NCBI GenBank assembly: GCA_964522095.1
Contig: CAZFSO010000083.1
Location: forward strand, 1 to 10,200
From: UBA6054 sp964522095
GTDB lineage: Bacteria > Planctomycetota > Phycisphaerae > Phycisphaerales > UBA1924
Length of the DNA: 10,200 nucleotides
Direction of reading: 5' to 3'
Shown here: one piece after another, positions 1-7,225 of the stretch
Layout of the letters: every line of letters starts with the position of its first letter
How positions within the stretch are numbered: the stretch's first letter is position 1
The notes under the pieces: model-generated
What the model was told of the DNA's origin: nothing
Database searches by the model: none
Seen by the model: only the letters and a program-made list of their open reading frames with translations
Position numbers and translations under genes: made by a program

Positions 1-1
1 G

Positions 2-2113
2 ATCCAGAGCCAGCGGAACATCATCAGTTCGAACTCCGTGCAGGCGTCGGTGACGGCGGACCTGTACGGCGTGACGTTCTGGGAGGCGCTCGACGCGATC
101 CTGCACGTCAACGGGTTCGGGTACATCGAGAAGGGCAACTTCATCTACGTGTACACCCGCGAGGAACTCCAGGAGTTCGAGCGGCTGAGCCGCAAGCAGG
201 TCTCGCGGATCATCAACCTGGACTACCTCAACGCCACCGACGCGGCTGAGTTCGTCAAGCACCTGCTGTCGGACACGGGCAAACTGACGACGAACGGCGC
301 GACGCAGGCCTTCGACATCGGCGACGGTGCGCCGGCCGGGGCCGACACCTACGCCAACACCGCGACCATCGTGATCCGCGACTTCGAGGAGAACGTCGAC
401 GAGATCGCGGCGCTGGTCGCCGAACTGGACACCAAGCCGGTGCAGGTTCTCGTCGAGGCGACGATCCTTCAGACCTCGCTGAACGAGGCCAACGCCTTCG
501 GCGTGGACTTCGCGATCATCTCCGACCTGAACTTCGGCGACTTCGTGGGCACGGGCGGGCCGCTGTCGGTCGTCAACGGGCTGATCTCCGGCCAGGGCGA
601 GGACATCGGCGGCTCGGCGGTGCCGGCGGCCGGGTCCGACGGCGACGGCTTCGGCGTCGGCTCGAACATCGGCAACGTCGAGGGCCCGGCGACCCTGAAG
701 ATGGGCATCGTGTCCGAGGACGTGTCGGTGTTCCTGCGGGTGCTCGACCAGGTGACGGACGTCACGGTGGTCAGCAACCCCAAACTGCTGACCCTCAACC
801 GCCAGCCCGCCCGCGTGCTCGTGGGGACCAAGGTCGGCTACCTCAACTCGGTGACCACGGACACGGCCACGACGCAGTCGGTCGAGTTCCTCGAGGTCGG
901 CACGCAGTTGGCGGTGCGGCCGTTCGTGTCCAAGAACGGGCTGATCCGGCTCGAACTTCGCCCGCAGGTCTCCAGTTTCAAACTCCGCGACGTGACGGAC
1001 AACGCCGGCGCGACCGTGACCATCCCCGACGAGGACACCACGGAGATGACGACCAACGTCATGCTCCGCGACGGCCAGACCGCGGTGCTCGGCGGCCTGT
1101 TCACCGAGACGACCACCGCGTCGCGCCGCCAGGTGCCGCTGCTGGGCGACATCCCGATCATCGGGGCGGCGTTCCGGGGCAACGACGACTCGACGGTCCG
1201 GCAGGAGATCATCTTCCTGATCACGCCGTCCATCGTCAACGACGACATGCTCGCCGACTCGGGCTCGATGGCGACCCAGTACGTCGACAACGCACGGGTG
1301 GGGGCCCGCAAGTCGCTGCTGCCCTTCTCGCGTGACCGCCGCGTCGGTCAGTTGCTGATCGAGGCCCGCCGCGTGGCGGACGAGGGCGACACCCAGCGGG
1401 CGCTGTTCCTGATCGAGCGTGCCCTGCGCCTGAGCCCCCAGTCGCCGGACGCCCGGGCGATGAAGACCGAACTGACCAACAAGACCGAGCGGATGCCCAG
1501 CCGCAACCTGATGAACGGCATCCTGCGCCGTGAACTGCTCACCGGCGAGCGTCCGCTGGTCGATGGCCTGGGCGATCAGCCCGGCGACCTGTCGCCGAGC
1601 GAGACCGACGCCCCGGCGTTCGCCGAGGTCCCCACCGAGCAGGTCTCGGCCGACGATCACGCGGAGTCGTGGACCGATGAGCCCGAGTCCGGCTGGCTGA
1701 CCGCCGAGGTCGACCCGATCGACGAGGCCGCGGCCGAGTTGGCGGCCTTCGAGGACGGGTTCGAGGACTGGTCGGACGAGGTGGCGGACGGGGCCTCCGG
1801 CAGCGCCATCGAAAGCCCGGAGCGGACCGTGGCCTCGGAAACGCCGTCCGAGCCCGCCGCCGCGGACCGGTTCGACGCGATGAAGTCCGTCGCGACCGCC
1901 ACCCCCGAGCAGTCGCTGCCCGAGGACTGGTCGGACTGGAGCGACGCGCCCGGCATCGAGCAGGTGGCCGGCGCGGCCGACCTGGGCGGCTACCTGGTCA
2001 TCCCGCTGCCCGGCGGCGGGGCCCTGCACATCGAGTGGCCCGGCGCGGGCTGGGACTGGGCCAACACCTACACCGAGGTTCCCACCGGCCCGTTCGACAA
2101 CGGCGTGGAGTGA
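2..2113 (+). CDS. Secretin (GspD/PilQ-type outer-membrane channel), 5' partial
   Basis: Secretins form multimeric outer-membrane gates for type II secretion or type IV pili. The frame is open from base 2 and the 12 residues before the GTG at 38 already fit a secretin N-terminal repeat, so that GTG is internal and the true start lies upstream. Counting from the GTG: the end of an STN/N0-like domain (1-40), an N1-like ring-building domain (about 55-130, ending NTATIVIRDF...), then the secretin domain from VQVLVEATILQTSL (135-148) to the hallmark VPLLGDIPIIGAAF and QEIIFLITPSIV (366-400). After the barrel comes an unusual extension of about 290 residues: a TPR-like helical hairpin (434-480), an acidic, probably disordered stretch with repeated EDWSD motifs (575-580, 629-635), and a Gly/Trp-rich hydrophobic end (650-674). 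The next gene, 52 bases on, encodes a TPR lipoprotein. The family is clear; PilQ versus GspD is not decidable here. Confidence 0.93.
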   Translation: MQSQRNIISSNSVQASVTADLYGVTFWEALDAILHVNGFGYIEKGNFIYVYTREELQEFERLSRKQVSRIINLDYLNATDAAEFVKHLLSDTGKLTTNGATQAFDIGDGAPAGADTYANTATIVIRDFEENVDEIAALVAELDTKPVQVLVEATILQTSLNEANAFGVDFAIISDLNFGDFVGTGGPLSVVNGLISGQGEDIGGSAVPAAGSDGDGFGVGSNIGNVEGPATLKMGIVSEDVSVFLRVLDQVTDVTVVSNPKLLTLNRQPARVLVGTKVGYLNSVTTDTATTQSVEFLEVGTQLAVRPFVSKNGLIRLELRPQVSSFKLRDVTDNAGATVTIPDEDTTEMTTNVMLRDGQTAVLGGLFTETTTASRRQVPLLGDIPIIGAAFRGNDDSTVRQEIIFLITPSIVNDDMLADSGSMATQYVDNARVGARKSLLPFSRDRRVGQLLIEARRVADEGDTQRALFLIERALRLSPQSPDARAMKTELTNKTERMPSRNLMNGILRRELLTGERPLVDGLGDQPGDLSPSETDAPAFAEVPTEQVSADDHAESWTDEPESGWLTAEVDPIDEAAAELAAFEDGFEDWSDEVADGASGSAIESPERTVASETPSEPAAADRFDAMKSVATATPEQSLPEDWSDWSDAPGIEQVAGAADLGGYLVIPLPGGGALHIEWPGAGWDWANTYTEVPTGPFDNGVE

Positions 2114-2165
2114 CCCGCGGATCCCGCCGATGTGCTGAGGGACCGACTCAGAAAGGACCGACCCC

Positions 2166-3389
2166 ATGCGTGCAGCCCTGATTGTTTCCCTGTGCGGCTC
2201 GGCGCTGATGGCCCTCGGCGGGTGCGCCGGAGGCCAGGGCAACTTCACCCGCGAGGGCGCCTCGGCGGCCAAGGAGCGGATGAACGCCATGAAGAGCGCC
2301 ACCGAGTGGGAGATGGCCCGCCAGGCCTTCCTCGCCGGTGACCTCGAGAAGGCGATGCGCAAGGTGGACCTCTCGCTGGCGCTGAACCAGAACGTGGTCA
2401 AGAGCCACGTGCTGCGGGCCAGGATCCTGATCGAGATGGGCGAGTTGGGCCAGTCCCTGCGGAGCCTGCACACCGCCCAGACGATCGACCCCCAGGACTC
2501 GGACGCGCACTACTACCTGGGCGTGGTGTTCGAGCGCCTCAGCCGGCCCGAGGAGGCGGCCGAGCACTTCATGCTGGCCTGCGAACTCGACGAGTACAAC
2601 CCGTCGTACGCGGTCGCGGCGTCCGAGATGCTCGTCGACCTGGACCGGACCGAGGAGGCGCGGCAGTACCTGTTGAACCTGCCGCGGGCCGCGGACAACG
2701 CGGGCATGCGCCAGATGCTCGGGCACATCGCGCTGATCCAGGGAAACCACGACGAGGCGGTGCGCTGCTTCGGCCAGGCCCGGCTGCTCGCCCCGGACGA
2801 CCAGGCGATCCAGGAGGACCTGATCCGGGCGCAGATGCTGGTCGGCCAGCACGCGGCGGCCGAACTGAACATCGCGGCGCTGCGTCAGAACAAGGCCAAC
2901 GCCGAGCGGCGCGACCTGGCCGCCCTGCACGCCGAGGCGCTCATGGCGATCAACCGGCCCGTCGAGGCCCGCGCGATCTACCAGGAGTTGCTCGCCGACC
3001 CGAGCATGGCGTCGGACGTGCAGGCCTGGGTCGGGCTGGGCAACGCGGCGTACATGGTCAACGACCAGCGCACGCTCCGGCGTGCGGCGTCCCGGGTGGT
3101 TGCCCTGGACCCCGGCTCGTCCGAGGGCTACGCCATGTGGGCCCTGTGCTACCGCCAGGCCGGCGAGGCCGATCGGGCGCTGACCAGCGTCGGGCAGGCC
3201 ATCGAGCGTTCGCCCAACGACCCGTCGTACCACGCGCTGCGGGCGATGGTCCTCTCCGACATGGGGCGCAGGAGCGAGGCTGTGCTGGCGGCGCGGGCCG
3301 CGGCCCAGTTGGCGCCCGACGAGCCGCGCTACCAGACGCTGCAGAGTCAGATCCGCGCCGGCTCGTTCGCCTCGGCGCCCACGGAGTGA
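2166..3389 (+). CDS. TPR-repeat lipoprotein (TadD/PilF-like)
   Basis: This 407-residue protein begins with a short basic, hydrophobic signal peptide ending in a lipobox, LGGC, with the lipidated cysteine at residue 20. It should therefore be exported and membrane-anchored. The mature part is almost all tetratricopeptide repeats: recognisable units at about 46-79, 80-113, 114-147, 181-212, 321-352 and 353-386, with weaker ones between. The ATG at 2166 is supported by AAAGGA at 2152-2157, 8 bases upstream, and by the signal peptide starting immediately. It lies 52 bases after the secretin gene on the same strand, so co-transcription is likely. By analogy with PilF/PilW pilotins and TadD, both TPR lipoproteins that help secretins or pili assemble, a role as secretin partner is plausible but inferred. 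Its last 43 bases overlap the end of the opposite-strand recJ. TPR lipoprotein is secure; the partner is not. Confidence 0.92.
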   Translation: MRAALIVSLCGSALMALGGCAGGQGNFTREGASAAKERMNAMKSATEWEMARQAFLAGDLEKAMRKVDLSLALNQNVVKSHVLRARILIEMGELGQSLRSLHTAQTIDPQDSDAHYYLGVVFERLSRPEEAAEHFMLACELDEYNPSYAVAASEMLVDLDRTEEARQYLLNLPRAADNAGMRQMLGHIALIQGNHDEAVRCFGQARLLAPDDQAIQEDLIRAQMLVGQHAAAELNIAALRQNKANAERRDLAALHAEALMAINRPVEARAIYQELLADPSMASDVQAWVGLGNAAYMVNDQRTLRRAASRVVALDPGSSEGYAMWALCYRQAGEADRALTSVGQAIERSPNDPSYHALRAMVLSDMGRRSEAVLAARAAAQLAPDEPRYQTLQSQIRAGSFASAPTE

Positions 3390-5143
3390 GCGGCGAGCAG
3401 GCGCAGGTCGGTGAGCACCGGCTCGACGCGCGTCGAGCCGTTCCAGTGCGACAGTTTCGGCTCGACGATCGCCTCGACGCGTGACCCGGGCGGGATGTCG
3501 CCCGCGCGGGCCCCCCAGTTCCACGCGAGCACCCGCACGCCCACGCCGCCGGCGTCGTCGACCAGGCGCATCGCGAGGTGGGCGCCGCTCGACCCAAGCG
3601 GGTTCGGGGCGCCGACCAGGCGGCCTCGGACGAGCAGGCGGACGCGGGGGTTGCCCCGGCCGAAGGGCGCGAGCGACCCGAGGCGCGCCACGGCCTGGGG
3701 TGTCAGTTCGGCGAGTGCCGCGGAAGTGTCGTAGTCGCAGCAGTGGACCAGGTCGTTCTCGGTCAGCGTCTCGTTGGCGTGGGCGAGGAAGCGCTCGGTG
3801 AAGGCGTCGAAGCGGTCGGTCGCGCAGGCCATGCCGGCGGCCATGTCGTGCCCGCCGAAGCGGTCGAGCAGGCCCGCGCAGGCTTCCAGCGCGGCGTGGA
3901 GGTTGAAGCCGTCGATGCTGCGGCCCGATCCCTTGCACACCGCCCCGTCCCGCTGCAGCAGCAGCGCGGGGCGGGCGTACTTCTCCACCAGGCGCGAGCA
4001 GACGATGCCGACCACGCCCGGGTGCCAGCCCTCGCAGGCGAGCACGATCGCCCGCCGGTCGGGCCCGGTCATGCCGGCCGCCTCCGCCAGTTCGCACGCG
4101 CGTTCGAAGACCGCTCGCTCCAGCGCCCGGCGCTGGTCGTTGACCGTCGAGAGTTGCTCGGCGAGTTGCGTCGCGCGGGCGCCGGCCGCGTCGGTCAGCA
4201 GTTCCAGCGCCTCCCGGGCGTGGCCCAGCCGGCCCACGGCGTTGAGCCGCGGCGCCAGGCGGAACCCCACCGCGTCGCAGTCGACCTTGTCGGAGTCAAG
4301 CCCCGAGGCGCGGATCAGGGCGGCCAGGCCCTCCCGGCGGGTCCGGGCGACCTGGTCCAGCCCGTGACGCACGATCACGCGGTTCTCGTCCACCAGCGGC
4401 ACCACGTCGGCGATCGAGCCCAGGGCGGCGTAGCCGAGCATCTCGATGAGGACCTCGCGGCAGGCGGGCGAGACCCGGTCCGAGCCGGCGTGCATCGTGG
4501 CCAGGCGCCACGCGAGTTTGTACGCCACCCCCGCGCCGCACAGTTCGCCGAACGGATAGGCCGAGTCGGGCCGCCGGGGGTGGACCACGGCGTAGGCGTC
4601 GGGCAGTTCGGCCATGGTCGCCGGCGGGTTGTGGTGGTCGGTGATGATCAGGTCCAGCCCGAGTTCCCTGGCGACCCGTGCCGGTTCGATGGCGGTGACG
4701 CCGCAGTCGACGGAGACGACCAGGCGTGCCCCCTCGGCCGCGAGTTGGCGGATCGAGTCGGCGTTGATGCCGTAGCCTTCGTCAAGGCGGTGGGGGATGT
4801 AGGTCGTGACCGGGGCGCCCGGGTGGATGGCCCGGATGGCGTGGACCAGGATGGCCGAGGCGGTCACGCCGTCCACGTCGTAGTCGCCGTAAATGACCAC
4901 GGGCTCGGCCCGGTCGAGCGCGTCGAGGATGCGCCGGGCGGCCTTGTCCATGTCGGGGATCAGCGACGGGTCGTGCATCGCCCGCAGCGACGGGGTCAGG
5001 AACGCGTCGGCGTCGGCGGCGGCGAGCCCCCGGGCGGCCAGCACCCGGTCCAGCAGCGCCACGGCGTCCGGCGTGCGGGCGACGGCGTCCGACCGCGGCC
5101 GCCATCGGCGCGTCAACCCCCGGACCTGCGTTGAATCACCCAC
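3347..5143 (-). CDS. recJ: Single-stranded-DNA-specific 5'-3' exonuclease RecJ
   Basis: RecJ degrades single-stranded DNA 5' to 3' in RecF-pathway recombination, mismatch repair and base-excision repair. All signature DHH-phosphoesterase motifs are present (numbering from the start chosen here): DYDVDG (87-92), VDCG (145-148), the DHH triad (169-171), SIADVVPL with a metal-ligand Asp (246), APRLNAVGR (297-305), then the DHHA1 half with GWHPGVVG (372-379) and GGHDMAAG (430-437), and a C-terminal OB-like domain (about 495-585). The length, 598 residues, is usual. I chose the GTG at 5143 because GGAGG sits 5 bases upstream (complement of 5149-5153) and the protein then begins shortly before the RGLTRRW segment where RecJ homology usually starts; a TTG at 5188 would add 15 residues without a good ribosome binding site. 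The 3' end overlaps the convergent TPR gene by 43 bases, and a perfect palindrome lies in its final codons. Confidence 0.96.
   Translation of the reverse strand: MGDSTQVRGLTRRWRPRSDAVARTPDAVALLDRVLAARGLAAADADAFLTPSLRAMHDPSLIPDMDKAARRILDALDRAEPVVIYGDYDVDGVTASAILVHAIRAIHPGAPVTTYIPHRLDEGYGINADSIRQLAAEGARLVVSVDCGVTAIEPARVARELGLDLIITDHHNPPATMAELPDAYAVVHPRRPDSAYPFGELCGAGVAYKLAWRLATMHAGSDRVSPACREVLIEMLGYAALGSIADVVPLVDENRVIVRHGLDQVARTRREGLAALIRASGLDSDKVDCDAVGFRLAPRLNAVGRLGHAREALELLTDAAGARATQLAEQLSTVNDQRRALERAVFERACELAEAAGMTGPDRRAIVLACEGWHPGVVGIVCSRLVEKYARPALLLQRDGAVCKGSGRSIDGFNLHAALEACAGLLDRFGGHDMAAGMACATDRFDAFTERFLAHANETLTENDLVHCCDYDTSAALAELTPQAVARLGSLAPFGRGNPRVRLLVRGRLVGAPNPLGSSGAHLAMRLVDDAGGVGVRVLAWNWGARAGDIPPGSRVEAIVEPKLSHWNGSTRVEPVLTDLRLLAAHSVGAEANEPARI
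3419..3440. repeat. Perfect 22-base palindrome, possible two-way terminator, in the recJ 3' end
   Basis: The arm CGGCTCGACGC (3419-3429) is followed directly by its reverse complement (3430-3440). As RNA it can fold into a 9-bp stem with a GCGC loop on either strand. It begins 30 bases after the TPR gene stop and lies inside recJ, encoding roughly GSTRVEP near the C-terminus. No T tract follows on either strand, so it is not a classical intrinsic terminator. Confidence 0.5.
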
Positions 5144-5168
5144 CGGCACCTCCGTGTGCGCCCCCGGA

Positions 5169-5181
5169 CAGTCATAGACTG
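5169..5181. promoter_or_regulatory. Overlapping divergent -10 elements in a 13-base palindrome between recJ and pduO
   Basis: CAGTCATAGACTG is an inverted repeat (CAGTC, 3-base centre, GACTG) in the 47-base gap between the two start codons. Read on the + strand it contains TAGACT (5175-5180), 10 bases before the pduO ATG; read on the - strand it contains TATGAC (5176-5171), which would give recJ a leader of about 20 bases holding its GGAGG site. Each hexamer matches 4 of 6 consensus positions. No convincing -35 element is visible on either side. Confidence 0.35.
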
Positions 5182-5190
5182 CCGGCAACC

Positions 5191-5790
5191 ATGGTCAAGC
5201 TTACCAGAATCTACACCCGGTCCGGCGACGACGGGCGCACGATGCTCGGCTCGGGCGCCCGGGTCTCCAAGGCGGACCTGCGCGTCGAGGCTTACGGCAC
5301 CGTGGACGAGGCGAACGCGGCCGTCGGCCTGGCGGTGCTGGCCTGCGAGCAGTCGGGGGAGTCCGCGCTGGCCGCGCTGCTCCGCGACCTGCAGCACGAC
5401 CTGTTCGACGTTGGCGCTGACCTGTGCGCCCCGATCGGGCCCGACGAGCGACCCGGGGCGAAACTCCGCATCACGAAAGCGCAGACCGAGCGGCTCGAGG
5501 CGTTGATCGACGAGCACAACGAGGGCCTGGGCACGCTGACCAGTTTCGTGCTGCCCGGGGGCCGACCGGGCGCGTGCGCCCTGCACCTGGCCCGGACCGT
5601 CTGCCGCCGGGCGGAACGCCTCACCGCGGCCCTGATCGAGGCCGAGGGGGAAGCGACCAACGCCGAGGCGATGAAGTACCTCAACCGGCTCAGCGACCTG
5701 CTGTTCGTGCTGGCCCGCGTGGCCAACGGGCGGGGGTCGGGCGACGTCCTCTGGAAGCCGGGCAAGTCGCGGGGCGACGAGTCGGCGTGA
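5191..5790 (+). CDS. pduO: PduO-type ATP:cob(I)alamin adenosyltransferase
   Basis: The enzyme transfers the adenosyl group of ATP to cob(I)alamin, making coenzyme B12 for adenosylcobalamin-dependent enzymes. Family marks in the 199 residues: the N-terminal ATP-binding segment TRIYTRSGDDGRT (5-17), VEAYGTVDEANAAVG (32-46), the FVLPGG turn (119-124), LHLARTVCRRAER (131-143) carrying the conserved arginines, and YLNRLSDLLFVLAR (163-176). The size matches single-domain PduO/MMAB-type enzymes, with a short polar tail after residue 190. I chose the ATG at 5191 because homology begins at once; the frame is open back to 5131, but that stretch is low-complexity and overlaps recJ. No Shine-Dalgarno is visible and a -10-like TAGACT ends only 10 bases upstream, so the leader may be absent or a few bases long. 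The following phosphatase gene starts 13 bases after the stop, which suggests one transcript. No B12-dependent enzyme or cobalamin riboswitch is nearby. Confidence 0.95.
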   Translation: MVKLTRIYTRSGDDGRTMLGSGARVSKADLRVEAYGTVDEANAAVGLAVLACEQSGESALAALLRDLQHDLFDVGADLCAPIGPDERPGAKLRITKAQTERLEALIDEHNEGLGTLTSFVLPGGRPGACALHLARTVCRRAERLTAALIEAEGEATNAEAMKYLNRLSDLLFVLARVANGRGSGDVLWKPGKSRGDESA

Positions 5791-5803
5791 GCGAGGACCT
5801 GGC

Positions 5804-7225
5804 ATGAGGGCGCCCGGCGGCATCCCGCAACGCAGAATCACCGACCAGGTCGCGCTGCCCGGCCCGCGCGGGTTCGTGGAGACGCCCGACGAGATCCGCG
5901 CCCAGGCGATGCGCTTCATCGGCCTGACGGCCTTGATCGAGGGGGTCCTCATCCTGACCCGCTGGGTGCTCCTGCCGGGCCTGGGCGAACTGACCGACCG
6001 GCGACCGGCGGTGGCGCTGACCGGGTCGGTCGCGCTGGAGTTGGCCTGGGCCGCGGTGTACTGCTCGGCGGCGGCCTTCGTCGCGGTGTGGCGTCCGATG
6101 CCGGTCGGGGCGATCCGGGCCACGCTGGTCCTGGTGGCCGCCTCGGCGACCATCGCCGTCGTTCGCCGCAGCGTCGGCATCGACCCCGGGCCCGGGGGGC
6201 ACGCCCTGGCGACGATGCTGATCGCCCACACCGCCGGGGCGGCGATGCTGCCCTGGGACCGGCGCCAGACCGTCATGCTCGCGGTGGCCTGGACCGTCCT
6301 GTCGGGCTCGAGCCTGGTGTGGTTCGAGCCCAGGGGCCCGACCTCGACCTGGGCGGCGCTGTTCGCGACGGTCGCCGTGACCGTTCCGGGGACGATGATC
6401 GCCTTCTTCCGGTCCACGCGGATGCGTGACCGCTCGACGGTGCGGGCGCTGGAGGACCGGTTCGCGCGGGTGCGTGAGGAGTTGTCGGCGGCCCGGCAGA
6501 TCCACGAGGGGGCGTTCCCCGAGCCGCGCCTGACCGGGCTGGTGCGGTTCGTGTACGAGTACCGCCCGATGAGCCAGATCGGCGGGGACTACGTGTTCGC
6601 CTCGATCGACCGGCGGTCGGACCCCGGCTCGCCCCTGACGCTGGTGCTGCTGGACGTGACGGGTCACGGGATCCCGGCGGCGTTGTCGGTCAACCGGCTG
6701 CAGGGCGAGTTGGCCCGCCTGGTGGCCGAGCACCCCGGTGTGGGGGCCGGCCGCCTCCTCGATCAACTGAACCGGTACGTGTACCTGACCATGGGCGAGC
6801 AATCGGTCTTCGTGACGGCGGTGGCGCTGCGGGCGGACCCCGAGGCGGGCACGCTGGAGGTCTGCAACGCCGGCCATCCCCCGGTCCTCATCCGCCGGTC
6901 GAGCGGGGCGATCGAGGCGGTGGGCGCCACCGCCACCGTCCTGGGGGCGCAGGAGCCCGACGCCTACAGCGCCCGGCCCTACACCGTGGCCTTCGGGCCG
7001 GGGGACAGCGCCATCTGCTTCACCGACGGCGTGACCGAGGCGCGTGCCCCGGACGGGCGCATGTTCGGGGTCGAGGGTGTGCGGGCGGTGGTGGACGCCG
7101 GGCGCCCGGACCCGAGCCGCCGGTGGCCGGACCTCATCGCCCGCGCGGTGGAAAAACACCGCCCGGAACGCCCAACAGACGATACGCTGATCGTGGAGTT
7201 GTTCCGCACAGGGGAGAGCCAGTGA
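5804..7225 (+). CDS. Membrane-anchored SpoIIE/RsbU-type PP2C serine/threonine phosphatase, copy 1
   Basis: A 473-residue protein with an N-terminal membrane part and a C-terminal PP2C-like SpoIIE domain. About six hydrophobic segments fall near 37-58, 70-96, 104-121, 133-150, 155-173 and 180-203, followed by a charged, probably coiled-coil linker (205-235, containing REELSAARQIHEG). The catalytic domain keeps its metal-binding aspartates: GGDY (260-263), LLDVTGHG (282-289), CNAGHPP (354-360), FTDGVTEAR (406-414) and TDDT (458-461). Such enzymes usually dephosphorylate a STAS anti-anti-sigma protein and so control a sigma factor or another target; no such partner is in the window, so the substrate is unknown. 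No known ligand-binding domain is evident in the membrane part. GAGGA at 5793-5797 lies 6 bases before the ATG. The stop codon is overlapped by the start of copy 2, implying translational coupling. Confidence 0.93.
   Translation: MRAPGGIPQRRITDQVALPGPRGFVETPDEIRAQAMRFIGLTALIEGVLILTRWVLLPGLGELTDRRPAVALTGSVALELAWAAVYCSAAAFVAVWRPMPVGAIRATLVLVAASATIAVVRRSVGIDPGPGGHALATMLIAHTAGAAMLPWDRRQTVMLAVAWTVLSGSSLVWFEPRGPTSTWAALFATVAVTVPGTMIAFFRSTRMRDRSTVRALEDRFARVREELSAARQIHEGAFPEPRLTGLVRFVYEYRPMSQIGGDYVFASIDRRSDPGSPLTLVLLDVTGHGIPAALSVNRLQGELARLVAEHPGVGAGRLLDQLNRYVYLTMGEQSVFVTAVALRADPEAGTLEVCNAGHPPVLIRRSSGAIEAVGATATVLGAQEPDAYSARPYTVAFGPGDSAICFTDGVTEARAPDGRMFGVEGVRAVVDAGRPDPSRRWPDLIARAVEKHRPERPTDDTLIVELFRTGESQ

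Noticed and set aside
38..40. GTG at 38 as the start of the secretin
   Set aside because: The frame is open to the window edge and the residues before it continue the conserved N-terminal secretin repeat.
2148..4097. Long open frame (649 codons) on the - strand opposite the TPR gene and running into recJ
   Set aside because: Composition is Arg/Gly/His/Val-rich with no recognisable domain; it shadows two clearly real genes in other frames, as expected in GC-rich DNA.
3578..5134. Long open frame (518 codons) on the + strand opposite recJ
   Set aside because: Low-complexity Gly/Arg/Val/Gln protein with no motif, exactly antisense to a complete recJ.
5144..5188. TTG start for recJ at 5188
   Set aside because: No ribosome binding site, rare start codon, and it would run to within 2 bases of the divergent pduO start; the GTG at 5143 has GGAGG 5 bases upstream.
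5144..5190. Cobalamin riboswitch before pduO
   Set aside because: The gap is only 47 bases, far too short, and no B12-box-like sequence is present.
5690..7159. Long open frame (489 codons) on the - strand opposite pduO and phosphatase copy 1
   Set aside because: Shadow frame; the + strand phosphatase has all its catalytic motifs.
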